22,064 bases of DNA from positions 1 to 22,064 of the IMG/VR virus record IMGVR_UViG_3300047371_000105; one strand, written 5' to 3'. Source of the DNA: a virus. This document shows, piece by piece, positions 1 to 5,163 of the stretch; position 1 is the stretch's first letter, and each line of letters begins with the position of its first letter. The position numbers and the translations under genes are program-made. A model generated the notes under the pieces. That model was not told the DNA's origin and did no database searches. It worked only from the letters and a program-made list of their open reading frames with translations.

Positions 1-411
1 AAAGCCCTACTGGATAAATTAAACGGTAACGTAACCCTACGCGGTGCTACTGTACCTATATTTAATAGACTACCTAGCAGCGCTACATACCCTTTAATAC
101 GCATATACAGCGTTTCTAACGACGAAATAGACCAGAACCGCACTAGCTATATAACAGAAACTATAACGCGCTTAGAAGTTATTACACGCTTTAGCGGCGA
201 TAGTGGCGGCGAACTAGACAGTAACTTAATAACAGACCAAATACTACAATTAGTACGGACCAGAAGCGTAGACTATATAGACTTAGAAGCAGAAGGTTTT
301 AAAGTATTTACAAGTACTGTAGCTGGTATTAACTACCTAACAGAAGACGGCGACGACTATACTTACTTTAGAACTATTATAGAACTTAGTAATAAAATAG
401 AACAACTTTAA
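1..411 (+). CDS. Tail terminator / tail completion protein, 5' truncated
   Basis: The reading frame is open from the first base of the window and stops at 409-411, giving 136 residues with the start codon outside the window. The protein is a small mixed alpha/beta type with YPLIRIYSVSND near the N-terminus, then a strand-rich half with ITRLEVITRFSGDSGGELDSN and a C-terminal FRTIIELSNKIEQL. Size, the YPxIRI segment and a position just before the tail-tube genes fit the DUF3168 / HK97 gp10-like tail-terminator group, which caps the tail tube and joins it to the head. The family call rests on pattern and context, not on a search. Codons (ATA, CTA, GTA, AGC) match the rest of the phage. It is probably co-transcribed with the head-tail genes upstream of the window. 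Confidence 0.6.
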   Translation, partial: KALLDKLNGNVTLRGATVPIFNRLPSSATYPLIRIYSVSNDEIDQNRTSYITETITRLEVITRFSGDSGGELDSNLITDQILQLVRTRSVDYIDLEAEGFKVFTSTVAGINYLTEDGDDYTYFRTIIELSNKIEQL

Positions 412-422
412 AATAAATAACT

Positions 423-695
423 ATGGCTAACGAACTTAGATTTAACCACATATGGCAAAAAGCTAACCTAGGACAGTTTGGCTGTAGGGTTTTAGAAAAT
501 GGCGACAGTACACCAGCTGGCGAATTTTACCATACGATACGCCCTTTAAAAAATTCTTCGTTTACCGCAGACAACAATACAACAGGCGGCGACACTTCAA
601 TAACAATAACAAACGTAGAGGCGGCTTGCGATATTGTAGGACACTTTGATAACGTAAGCTGTAGCCACGGTAAAATAATATGTTATTTAATTTAA
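423..695 (+). CDS. Small hypothetical virion-region protein
   Basis: A 90-residue protein starting 11 nt after the tail-terminator stop, at an ATG preceded by an A-rich leader. I do not recognise the family with certainty. It has no signal peptide or membrane segment. The middle carries SSFTADNNTTGGDTSITITN and the end ILVGHFDNV-like beta strands closing with GKIICYLI; this beta-rich pattern is common in small phage structural proteins such as tail accessory or decoration proteins. Three cysteines lie in the last third. Its place between tail-terminator and lysis genes suggests a late gene. Function unknown. Confidence 0.6.
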   Translation: MANELRFNHIWQKANLGQFGCRVLENGDSTPAGEFYHTIRPLKNSSFTADNNTTGGDTSITITNVEAACDIVGHFDNVSCSHGKIICYLI

Positions 696-696
696 T

Positions 697-704
697 TATT
701 TTTG
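697..704 (+). promoter_or_regulatory. Candidate -7 promoter element (TATTTTTG)
   Basis: TATTTTTG fits the Bacteroidota primary-sigma -7 consensus TAnnTTTG. It lies immediately after the upstream stop and ends only 4 nt before the ATG at 709, so a transcript from here would be leaderless or nearly so. No clear TTTG is visible at the expected -33 position, so the call is tentative. Confidence 0.4.
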
Positions 705-708
705 CACT

Positions 709-870
709 ATGGAAGTACAAGACTTTAAACTTTACGCTATGAATATAGGCGCTTTTGCGTTATCATTAACAGAACTAGAACTGCTTTTAAAAATTGTACT
801 TTTATTAACTACTATAGGGTATACTGTTTATAAGTGGCGCCAATTATATAAAAATAAAAAAAATGTGTGA
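709..870 (+). CDS. Small one-TM protein, holin- or spanin-like
   Basis: A 53-residue gene running from the ATG at 709 to TGA at 868-870. Residues about 24-41 (ELLLKIVLLLTTIGYTVYKW) form one membrane span, followed by a strongly basic tail (RQLYKNKKNV). A short single-span protein with a charged C-terminus directly before an endolysin is the usual place for a class III holin or antiholin, and the 3TM holin gene lies one gene downstream, so a helper or antiholin role is plausible. The start is fixed by the TAnnTTTG element and by the lack of other in-frame ATGs before the hydrophobic part, except one at codon 11. Confidence 0.6.
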   Translation: MEVQDFKLYAMNIGAFALSLTELELLLKIVLLLTTIGYTVYKWRQLYKNKKNV

Positions 871-891
871 TATTTGTATATATTGCGGTTT

Positions 892-1248
892 ATGCTAAAA
901 TACTTTACTATAGCAGAATTCGACAGCCCAGACGCGCCTGGTAGTGGTATAAATATGGACCAGGAACTACTAGAACTACTAGACGAAATACGCGCTATTT
1001 ATGGTAAACCTATAGCTATTACAAGCGGCTACAGAACTAAAGAACATAATAGCTATGTAGGAGGTAAACAAAACAGCAGCCACCTAAAAGGCTTAGCTGT
1101 AGATATAGGAATAGAAAACAGTAACCAACGCTACGAAATAATACGTATAGCTATGCTATTAGGAATTAAGCGTATAGGAACTGGCAAAGGTTTTGTACAT
1201 ATTGACATAGATGATAGTAAGACGTCTAATGTAAACTGGGTATACTAA
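892..1248 (+). CDS. Endolysin, M15-family zinc peptidase
   Basis: A 118-residue M15_3-type peptidase (D-Ala-D-Ala carboxypeptidase / L-Ala-D-Glu endopeptidase group) that cuts peptidoglycan cross-bridges at the end of infection. Visible signatures: ITSGYRTKEHN at 43-53, the SSHLKGLAVDIG motif at 62-73 supplying zinc ligands H64 and D71, and GFVHIDID at 100-107 supplying H103. Length is that of the single-domain family with no cell-wall-binding domain. I chose the ATG at 892 over an upstream TTG at 874, because MLKYFTIAEF is the usual N-terminus of this family. There is no signal peptide, so export needs a holin; the stop overlaps the start of the 3TM holin gene (TAATG). Confidence 0.9.
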   Translation: MLKYFTIAEFDSPDAPGSGINMDQELLELLDEIRAIYGKPIAITSGYRTKEHNSYVGGKQNSSHLKGLAVDIGIENSNQRYEIIRIAMLLGIKRIGTGKGFVHIDIDDSKTSNVNWVY

Positions 1249-1634
1249 TGAAGAAACTACTAGCTAAACTTTTAGGACTTAATAGCGGCGGCGATAGCGC
1301 CCTAGGTAGTTTTGCTAAAGACCTACGCGAAGCTATAAAGGGCAAAGAAATAGACCCAGCAAAAGCGCTAGAACTAATAAAGGTACAGAACGAAGTAAAC
1401 AAAATAGAAGCCCAGCACCGCAGTATATTTGTAGCTGGCTGGCGTCCCTTTATAGGCTGGGTTTGTGGTGTAGCTTTATTATATAACTTTATTCTACGTG
1501 ATATTATAGCCTGGGTTTGCCCAGAACAAATACCGCCAGCTTTACAAATGGACCACTTAATAACAATACTACTAGGAATGTTAGGGCTAGGTGGACTTCG
1601 TACATACGAAAAACTAAAAGACAAAACTAAGTAA
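1248..1634 (+). CDS. Phage holin, 3TM family
   Basis: A 128-residue protein of the Holin_3TMs type (PF11351-like, as in gene transfer agents). The N-terminal half (1-60) is an amphipathic, charged helical region (KDLREAIKGKEIDPAKALELIKVQNEVNKIEAQHRS). It is followed by the family-typical RPFIGWVCGVALLYNFILRDIIAW (66-89), then PPALQMDHLITILLGMLGLGGLRTYEK (96-122). The membrane segments form lesions that let the neighbouring M15 peptidase reach the wall. The start is the ATG of TAATG at 1246-1250, overlapping the endolysin stop; the stop in turn overlaps the next ATG. This points to translational coupling across the lysis cassette. Confidence 0.88.
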   Translation: MKKLLAKLLGLNSGGDSALGSFAKDLREAIKGKEIDPAKALELIKVQNEVNKIEAQHRSIFVAGWRPFIGWVCGVALLYNFILRDIIAWVCPEQIPPALQMDHLITILLGMLGLGGLRTYEKLKDKTK

Positions 1635-1765
1635 TGGCTAAACTACCGCAGTTTATATTTAGGGCTAACGGCAAAAAGAAACGCCCAGGCAAACATAGTA
1701 AGAACGCAAGCCCAGGGCAAAAGGGCTACAAAAAGGCTAGACGCGGTCAAGGTAAGCGCCGTTAG
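1634..1765 (+). CDS. Tiny highly basic protein
   Basis: A 43-residue gene with its ATG overlapping the holin stop (TAATG). About 17 of 43 residues are Lys or Arg, grouped in KKKRPGKH and KKARRGQGKRR, with no hydrophobic core. I do not recognise a named family. Such peptides usually bind nucleic acid or are packaged as basic internal or scaffold-like components, but nothing here decides between those. Codon use matches the neighbours and the tight coupling argues it is translated. It is followed by the promoter of the tail-fibre gene. Confidence 0.6.
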   Translation: MAKLPQFIFRANGKKKRPGKHSKNASPGQKGYKKARRGQGKRR

Positions 1766-1774
1766 AATTTTTTG

Positions 1775-1782
1775 TAAATTTG
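1775..1782 (+). promoter_or_regulatory. Candidate -7 promoter element (TAAATTTG)
   Basis: TAAATTTG in the gap between the basic peptide and the tail-fibre gene, 15 nt before the ATG at 1798. It fits the Bacteroidota TAnnTTTG element and sits in a T-rich, otherwise gene-free gap. A convincing -33 TTTG is not seen. Confidence 0.5.
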
Positions 1783-1797
1783 TAAAAATTACTATAA

Positions 1798-3045
1798 ATG
1801 GGTTTAAAAGATACTGCAAGCCTGGCACTTATACCAGCAGCATATAAGACTAGCAAAATATATAGCGCTTTACCTACAGACGGCGACGGCGATTTTACCT
1901 TTAGTAGAAGCGGTAACGCCACTAGAATAAACAAAGCTGGACTAGTAGAAACTATGGGTACTAATATAGGAAGGTTAAACTACGATTTAACTAACGGTAC
2001 ACCAGCTAGCTGTCCTAGTTTACTTTTAGAACCTGCTAGGACTAATTTTATTGAAAGGTCAGAGGAATTTGACAATTCTTATTGGATAAAAGAAAACTTA
2101 TCAATAGGTACAGGTATTGTTAGCCCTATGGGCGATACTGATGCTCAAAATGTAATTGAAAATACATCAACAAGTAGGCATAGAATACGAGCATATATTT
2201 CTGTAACTTCAGGAACAACTTACACTTTAAGCGTATGGGCAAAAAGTACTAATAGAAATTTAGTTATAAATGCAGATGCTTTGTTTAACGCAAGGTCAGG
2301 ATTTAATTTATCAACAGGTGTAGTTGCAGATACAACGTCAGGCACAGCTACAATAACCGCTTTTCCAAACGGTTGGTATAGATGTACTGTTACAGGTGCA
2401 GCAACATCAACACAAAGTCAGTTTTTTTATTTACAGGCGCAAACAGGCACAACTGATGCAGATTACACAGGAGATGGTAGTTCAACACTTTCTTTGTTTG
2501 GCGCACAATTAGAAGCAGGAAGCTACCCAACAAGCTACATAAAAAATGTTGATACATCAGAAGGAGCTACAAGGACAGTAGATTTTTGCTTTATAAATAG
2601 TGGGCTACAAAATGTTTTAAATACAAGTGAAGGTACTTTATTTGTTGATGTAGAAGTTCCAAGAGCTTCATCAACGGGAAGTTTTGAGCGTATTACTTTG
2701 AGCGACCAAAACGCATCAACCGATAGAATTATTTTTGATAATTATGGAGGAAATTGGAGGGCATTGATGCTTTCATCAGCAGGGAATGTTAATAGAACAA
2801 TTGTGAGCGTTACCGCAAATCAAAGAATAAAAGTAGCTATTGCATACTCGGCAACATCTTTACGTATAAGCTATGACGGTAATACTGCAACAACAACAAA
2901 CGGAAGCTATACTCCATCAACTACTTTAGAAAGTTTTAAGTTTTCTAACAAAGATGGTGGCAACAAATGGCAAGGAAAAATATACCAAGCTATTTATTTT
3001 GACACAGCTTTAACTAATGCAGAACTTAAACAACTTACAAGCTAA
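1798..3045 (+). CDS. Tail fibre / receptor-binding protein with lectin-like C-terminus
   Basis: A 415-residue appendage protein. Residues 1-80 form the conserved anchor seen on Bacteroidota phage fibres (LALIPAAYKTSKIYSALP, GDFTFSRSGNATRINKAGLVE, CPSLLLEPARTNF). Residues about 85-250 resemble the carbohydrate-binding/head-spike domain (ERSEEFDNSYW, TYTLSVWAKST, GWYRCTVTG, QLEAGSYPTSYI). Residues about 265-415 look like a concanavalin A/LamG-type jelly roll ending in FDTALTNAELKQLTS. The likely role is adhesion to host surface glycans. Base and codon use change near 2040: upstream resembles the phage (ATA, CTA, GTA, AGC), while downstream uses many TCA and ATT codons and TC dinucleotides. That suggests the binding half was acquired by recombination. 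The stop overlaps the next start (TAATG). Confidence 0.8.
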   Translation: MGLKDTASLALIPAAYKTSKIYSALPTDGDGDFTFSRSGNATRINKAGLVETMGTNIGRLNYDLTNGTPASCPSLLLEPARTNFIERSEEFDNSYWIKENLSIGTGIVSPMGDTDAQNVIENTSTSRHRIRAYISVTSGTTYTLSVWAKSTNRNLVINADALFNARSGFNLSTGVVADTTSGTATITAFPNGWYRCTVTGAATSTQSQFFYLQAQTGTTDADYTGDGSSTLSLFGAQLEAGSYPTSYIKNVDTSEGATRTVDFCFINSGLQNVLNTSEGTLFVDVEVPRASSTGSFERITLSDQNASTDRIIFDNYGGNWRALMLSSAGNVNRTIVSVTANQRIKVAIAYSATSLRISYDGNTATTTNGSYTPSTTLESFKFSNKDGGNKWQGKIYQAIYFDTALTNAELKQLTS

Positions 3046-3380
3046 TGGAATTATTTAAGAAATACGAGTTTACAGGCGAAGCCGCAGCAGACGAACTAAT
3101 AGAAGCGCTGCCGCATACTGTAGACGACGAAACAGGCGAAAGCTATTTAGACGGTAACCACACTATAGTAAAGCTAGGACACATAGTAGTAACGCCAGGC
3201 GAATATGAAGAAGACGAAGACGGCGAACTAGTAGAAACTACAGCGCCAGTACTAGCTGACAAATATAGCGTAGACGTGCTATGGTCTGGACTAGAAGAAC
3301 AGCCAGAAGACTGGGCTGCTAATGAAATAGTAATAGAGGATAACGGCGTACATACCTTTTTCGGTATTGACTATATATAA
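3045..3380 (+). CDS. Acidic hypothetical protein paired with the tail fibre
   Basis: A 111-residue, very acidic protein (run EYEEDEDGELVE around 73-84) with no membrane segment or known motif. Its start overlaps the fibre stop (TAATG), so the two are probably translationally coupled. Codon use returns to the phage pattern, unlike the fibre's C-terminal half. By position it may be a fibre-associated structural protein or a fibre assembly chaperone, roles often filled by small acidic proteins encoded just after a fibre; this is inference only. Confidence 0.6.
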   Translation: MELFKKYEFTGEAAADELIEALPHTVDDETGESYLDGNHTIVKLGHIVVTPGEYEEDEDGELVETTAPVLADKYSVDVLWSGLEEQPEDWAANEIVIEDNGVHTFFGIDYI

Positions 3381-3386
3381 CAAAAT

Positions 3387-3875
3387 ATGGCTGCTATAAA
3401 TGGTACTAACTTTTTACTTTATAAAAGCGATATTGACCCTAAAGTAGCGCTATTTAGTGAACGCGTAAAACGCGACGGCGGTATATTAGAAGCTATTAAC
3501 TGTATACGTGATGCGTTCGAAGACGCTAAACTACCACTAGGACACAGTACCAATGTAAGCGTAAGTCTAAATGTAGATATGCCAGAAAGCACTAACAAAG
3601 AAAGCCAAGGTTTTAGAGAAGTATTACCAGGCGTTAAAAACGGTTCTATAAGCGTAGAAGGTCTAGTAGATTATACAGACAGTTTAAGCTATGCCGACTA
3701 TGTAGATTTACTAATTACACGCGAAAAAGTAGAATTTTATATGCAGTCTATAAATGAAAATTTTATAGTTAACGGTAATGGCTTCGTAACTTCTGTAGAA
3801 CAAGTAGGTCCAGCAGAAGGCGTAACTACTTATAGTTTAGAACTAGAATTAAGTAGTATTATAGAAGTAAATTAA
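3387..3875 (+). CDS. Tail tube protein paralogue 1 (with DGG-motif insertion)
   Basis: A 162-residue protein of the phage tail-tube (major tail protein) type, polymerising into the hollow tail tube. It is a clear paralogue of the next gene: the core MPESTNKESQGFREVLPGVKNGSISVEGLVDYTDS (about 69-103) aligns almost residue for residue with LPEATTKDSGGFQEVIAGVRSGEISFEGLVDYTDS there. Relative to that paralogue it carries an extra segment of roughly 30 residues near 16-50 containing RVKRDGGILEAINCI (26-40). The same motif recurs twice in the protein encoded at 7285-9417. The tail has two tube-type subunits or one specialised variant. Confidence 0.75.
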   Translation: MAAINGTNFLLYKSDIDPKVALFSERVKRDGGILEAINCIRDAFEDAKLPLGHSTNVSVSLNVDMPESTNKESQGFREVLPGVKNGSISVEGLVDYTDSLSYADYVDLLITREKVEFYMQSINENFIVNGNGFVTSVEQVGPAEGVTTYSLELELSSIIEVN

Positions 3876-3890
3876 AAAAAAATAAATACG

Positions 3891-3898
3891 TATATTTG
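3891..3898 (+). promoter_or_regulatory. Candidate -7 promoter element (TATATTTG)
   Basis: TATATTTG lies in the 41-nt gap between the two tail-tube paralogues, 18 nt before the ATG at 3917. It fits TAnnTTTG. Together with the strong terminator at 4349-4383 it would make the second tube gene a separate high-level transcript, as expected for a major virion protein. Confidence 0.5.
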
Positions 3899-3916
3899 TA
3901 GAAAATAAAACGACTT

Positions 3917-4336
3917 ATGGCTAGTACAGTATTTAACGGAACGGATTTACTACTAAAAGTATCGTCTACAGACGGTGCAGAAGCGAATATAGGACACACT
4001 ACAAGCTGTACTATATCTTTGTCAAACGATTTACCAGAAGCTACTACTAAAGATAGCGGCGGCTTTCAAGAAGTAATAGCTGGCGTAAGAAGTGGCGAAA
4101 TTTCGTTCGAAGGCTTAGTAGACTATACAGACAGTCAAAACGCTGCTGAACTAGCAGACTTTTTACTAGCACGTACAAAACTATATTTTGAGTTTGGAAC
4201 TGCCGCTACAGGCGACCAACTATATAGCGGTGCTGGTTTTTTAAGCAGCTTAGAAGTAAGCGCTGAAATGGAAAGCCCAGTAACTTATAGTGGTTCTATT
4301 ACTATTACTGGTACTATTACAGCAGCTACTAACTAA
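3917..4336 (+). CDS. Major tail tube protein (paralogue 2)
   Basis: A 139-residue tail-tube protein. N-terminal NGTDLLLKVSSTDG, central LPEATTKDSGGFQEV and EGLVDYTDSQ, and C-terminal VTYSGSITITGTITAATN are typical of the TP901-1-like major tail protein group in Bacteroidota phages. It is the shorter, standard-form copy of the pair and has its own candidate promoter and an immediately following hairpin terminator, so it is probably the abundant tube subunit. No membrane segment or signal peptide. Confidence 0.8.
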   Translation: MASTVFNGTDLLLKVSSTDGAEANIGHTTSCTISLSNDLPEATTKDSGGFQEVIAGVRSGEISFEGLVDYTDSQNAAELADFLLARTKLYFEFGTAATGDQLYSGAGFLSSLEVSAEMESPVTYSGSITITGTITAATN

Positions 4337-4348
4337 TAACAAATTAAC

Positions 4349-4383
4349 AGCCCTAGCGTAAGGAACTAGGGCTAATTTTTTTT
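4349..4383 (+). terminator. Intrinsic terminator after the major tail protein
   Basis: A perfect 8-bp stem AGCCCTAG (4349-4356) / CTAGGGCT (4366-4373) with a 9-nt loop is followed after AA by eight T (4376-4383). It lies 13 nt after the tail-tube stop and only 3 nt before the chaperone ATG at 4387. Confidence 0.85.
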
Positions 4384-4386
4384 AAT

Positions 4387-4776
4387 ATGGCAAACAGAAA
4401 AAGGGGTTACTACACTTTAAAACTAGGCGGTAAAAACCGCACACTTCATTTTAGTATGAATTTCTGGGCGAACTTTACAGAAGCCCAAGGCGTAACACTA
4501 GACCAAATAGGCGAAATATTTAGCGAAGGTTTAAGCCTTAGCGCTATTCGCGATTTAATCTACAGCGCACTACTAGCAAACGACCAGGAAAATAACAACG
4601 AAATAGACTATAATAAGTTTACTGTAGGCGCCTGGTTAGAAGACCTTACAGGCGACCAGTTAAACGACATAGTAGCCGCGCTTTTAGAAACTAAACTACT
4701 AGGTAATGACCTAAATATGGGCGTAAAGCGCAACGTAAAAGCTAGTACAAAACAGCAAAAAAAAACAAAGCCCTAA
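4387..4776 (+). CDS. Tail assembly chaperone, short (G-type) form
   Basis: A 129-residue helical protein placed between tail tube and tape measure, the standard location of the tail assembly chaperone. Visible pattern: TLHFSMNFWANFTEAQGVTLDQIGEIF (19-45), SLSAIRDLIYSALLANDQEN, and FTVGAWLEDLTGDQL, all typical of the TAC family that coats the tape measure protein before tube polymerisation. The C-terminus is a Lys/Gln-rich tail encoded by CAA AAA AAA ACA AAG just before the stop. That tail overlaps a slippery run, and the protein is also made as a longer fusion (see 4387-5129). Confidence 0.8.
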   Translation: MANRKRGYYTLKLGGKNRTLHFSMNFWANFTEAQGVTLDQIGEIFSEGLSLSAIRDLIYSALLANDQENNNEIDYNKFTVGAWLEDLTGDQLNDIVAALLETKLLGNDLNMGVKRNVKASTKQQKKTKP

Positions 4777-5129
4777 CCTGGGACGACCTACTAGACTATT
4801 ATATAGGACAAATAGGTATAAACCCTAACGACTTTTGGGCTAACACCTGGAACGAAAACCAGCTGCTAGGCGAAAGCCACACTATAAATAATTATTTAGA
4901 CTGGGAACGTACGCGCTATATAGCTACTATGTTATATAACTTAAACTGCACTAAGCGCGGCCAAATGATAACGCCAGACAAATTACTACCACTACCGCAA
5001 GACGTATATTTAGAAAAAGGTACGCCAAAAAGCACTAAAGAAGACTACGAAAAGTTTTTAGAAAAAGTAGCAAGGGCTAAAGCTGGCGGCACTAAAACTA
5101 TGGCAAACTTCAAAAATACTAACGGTTAA
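4387..5129 (+). CDS. Tail assembly chaperone, long (GT-type) -1 frameshift product
   Basis: Reading the short form up to AAA at 4762-4764 and slipping back one base opens a frame without stops to TAA at 5127-5129. This adds about 121 residues for a total near 247. The added part begins NKALTWDDLLDYYIGQIG and contains NPNDFWANTWNENQLLG, NNYLDWERTRYIATML and ITPDKLLPLPQD, a coherent acidic helical protein with the phage's codon use. It resembles the T domain of lambda-type G/GT chaperones, which contacts the tape measure. No good independent start exists for this downstream frame; the first ATG (4929) falls in the middle of the domain. Lambda gpG/gpGT is the precedent; slippage here is inferred. 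Confidence 0.82.
4758..4764 (+). other. Slippery heptamer for -1 programmed frameshift (A_AAA_AAA)
   Basis: A run of nine A (4757-4765) is read in the chaperone frame as cAA AAA AAA Aca, giving the canonical A_AAA_AAA slippery heptamer. It lies 10 nt upstream of the zero-frame stop at 4774-4776. I see no strong downstream hairpin by eye; A-rich heptamers slip efficiently in bacteria even without one. Confidence 0.8.
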
Positions 5130-5163
5130 TTTTTTCGTAATTTTACAGCTATAATTCTACACT

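Noticed and set aside
1798-3045. Diversity-generating retroelement acting on the tail fibre
   Set aside because: No reverse transcriptase and no template repeat are present in the window; the composition step fits domain exchange better than adenine-directed mutation.
4757-4765. Nine-A run as a sequencing error hiding a single continuous gene
   Set aside because: Possible in principle, but chaperone pairs overlap by -1 frameshift in most siphophages and the heptamer is exactly in register, so a genuine slippage site is more likely.
4929-5129. Separate 66-residue gene after the tail chaperone
   Set aside because: Its ATG lies inside a domain that continues upstream in the same frame to the slippery A-run; the segment is the end of the frameshift product.
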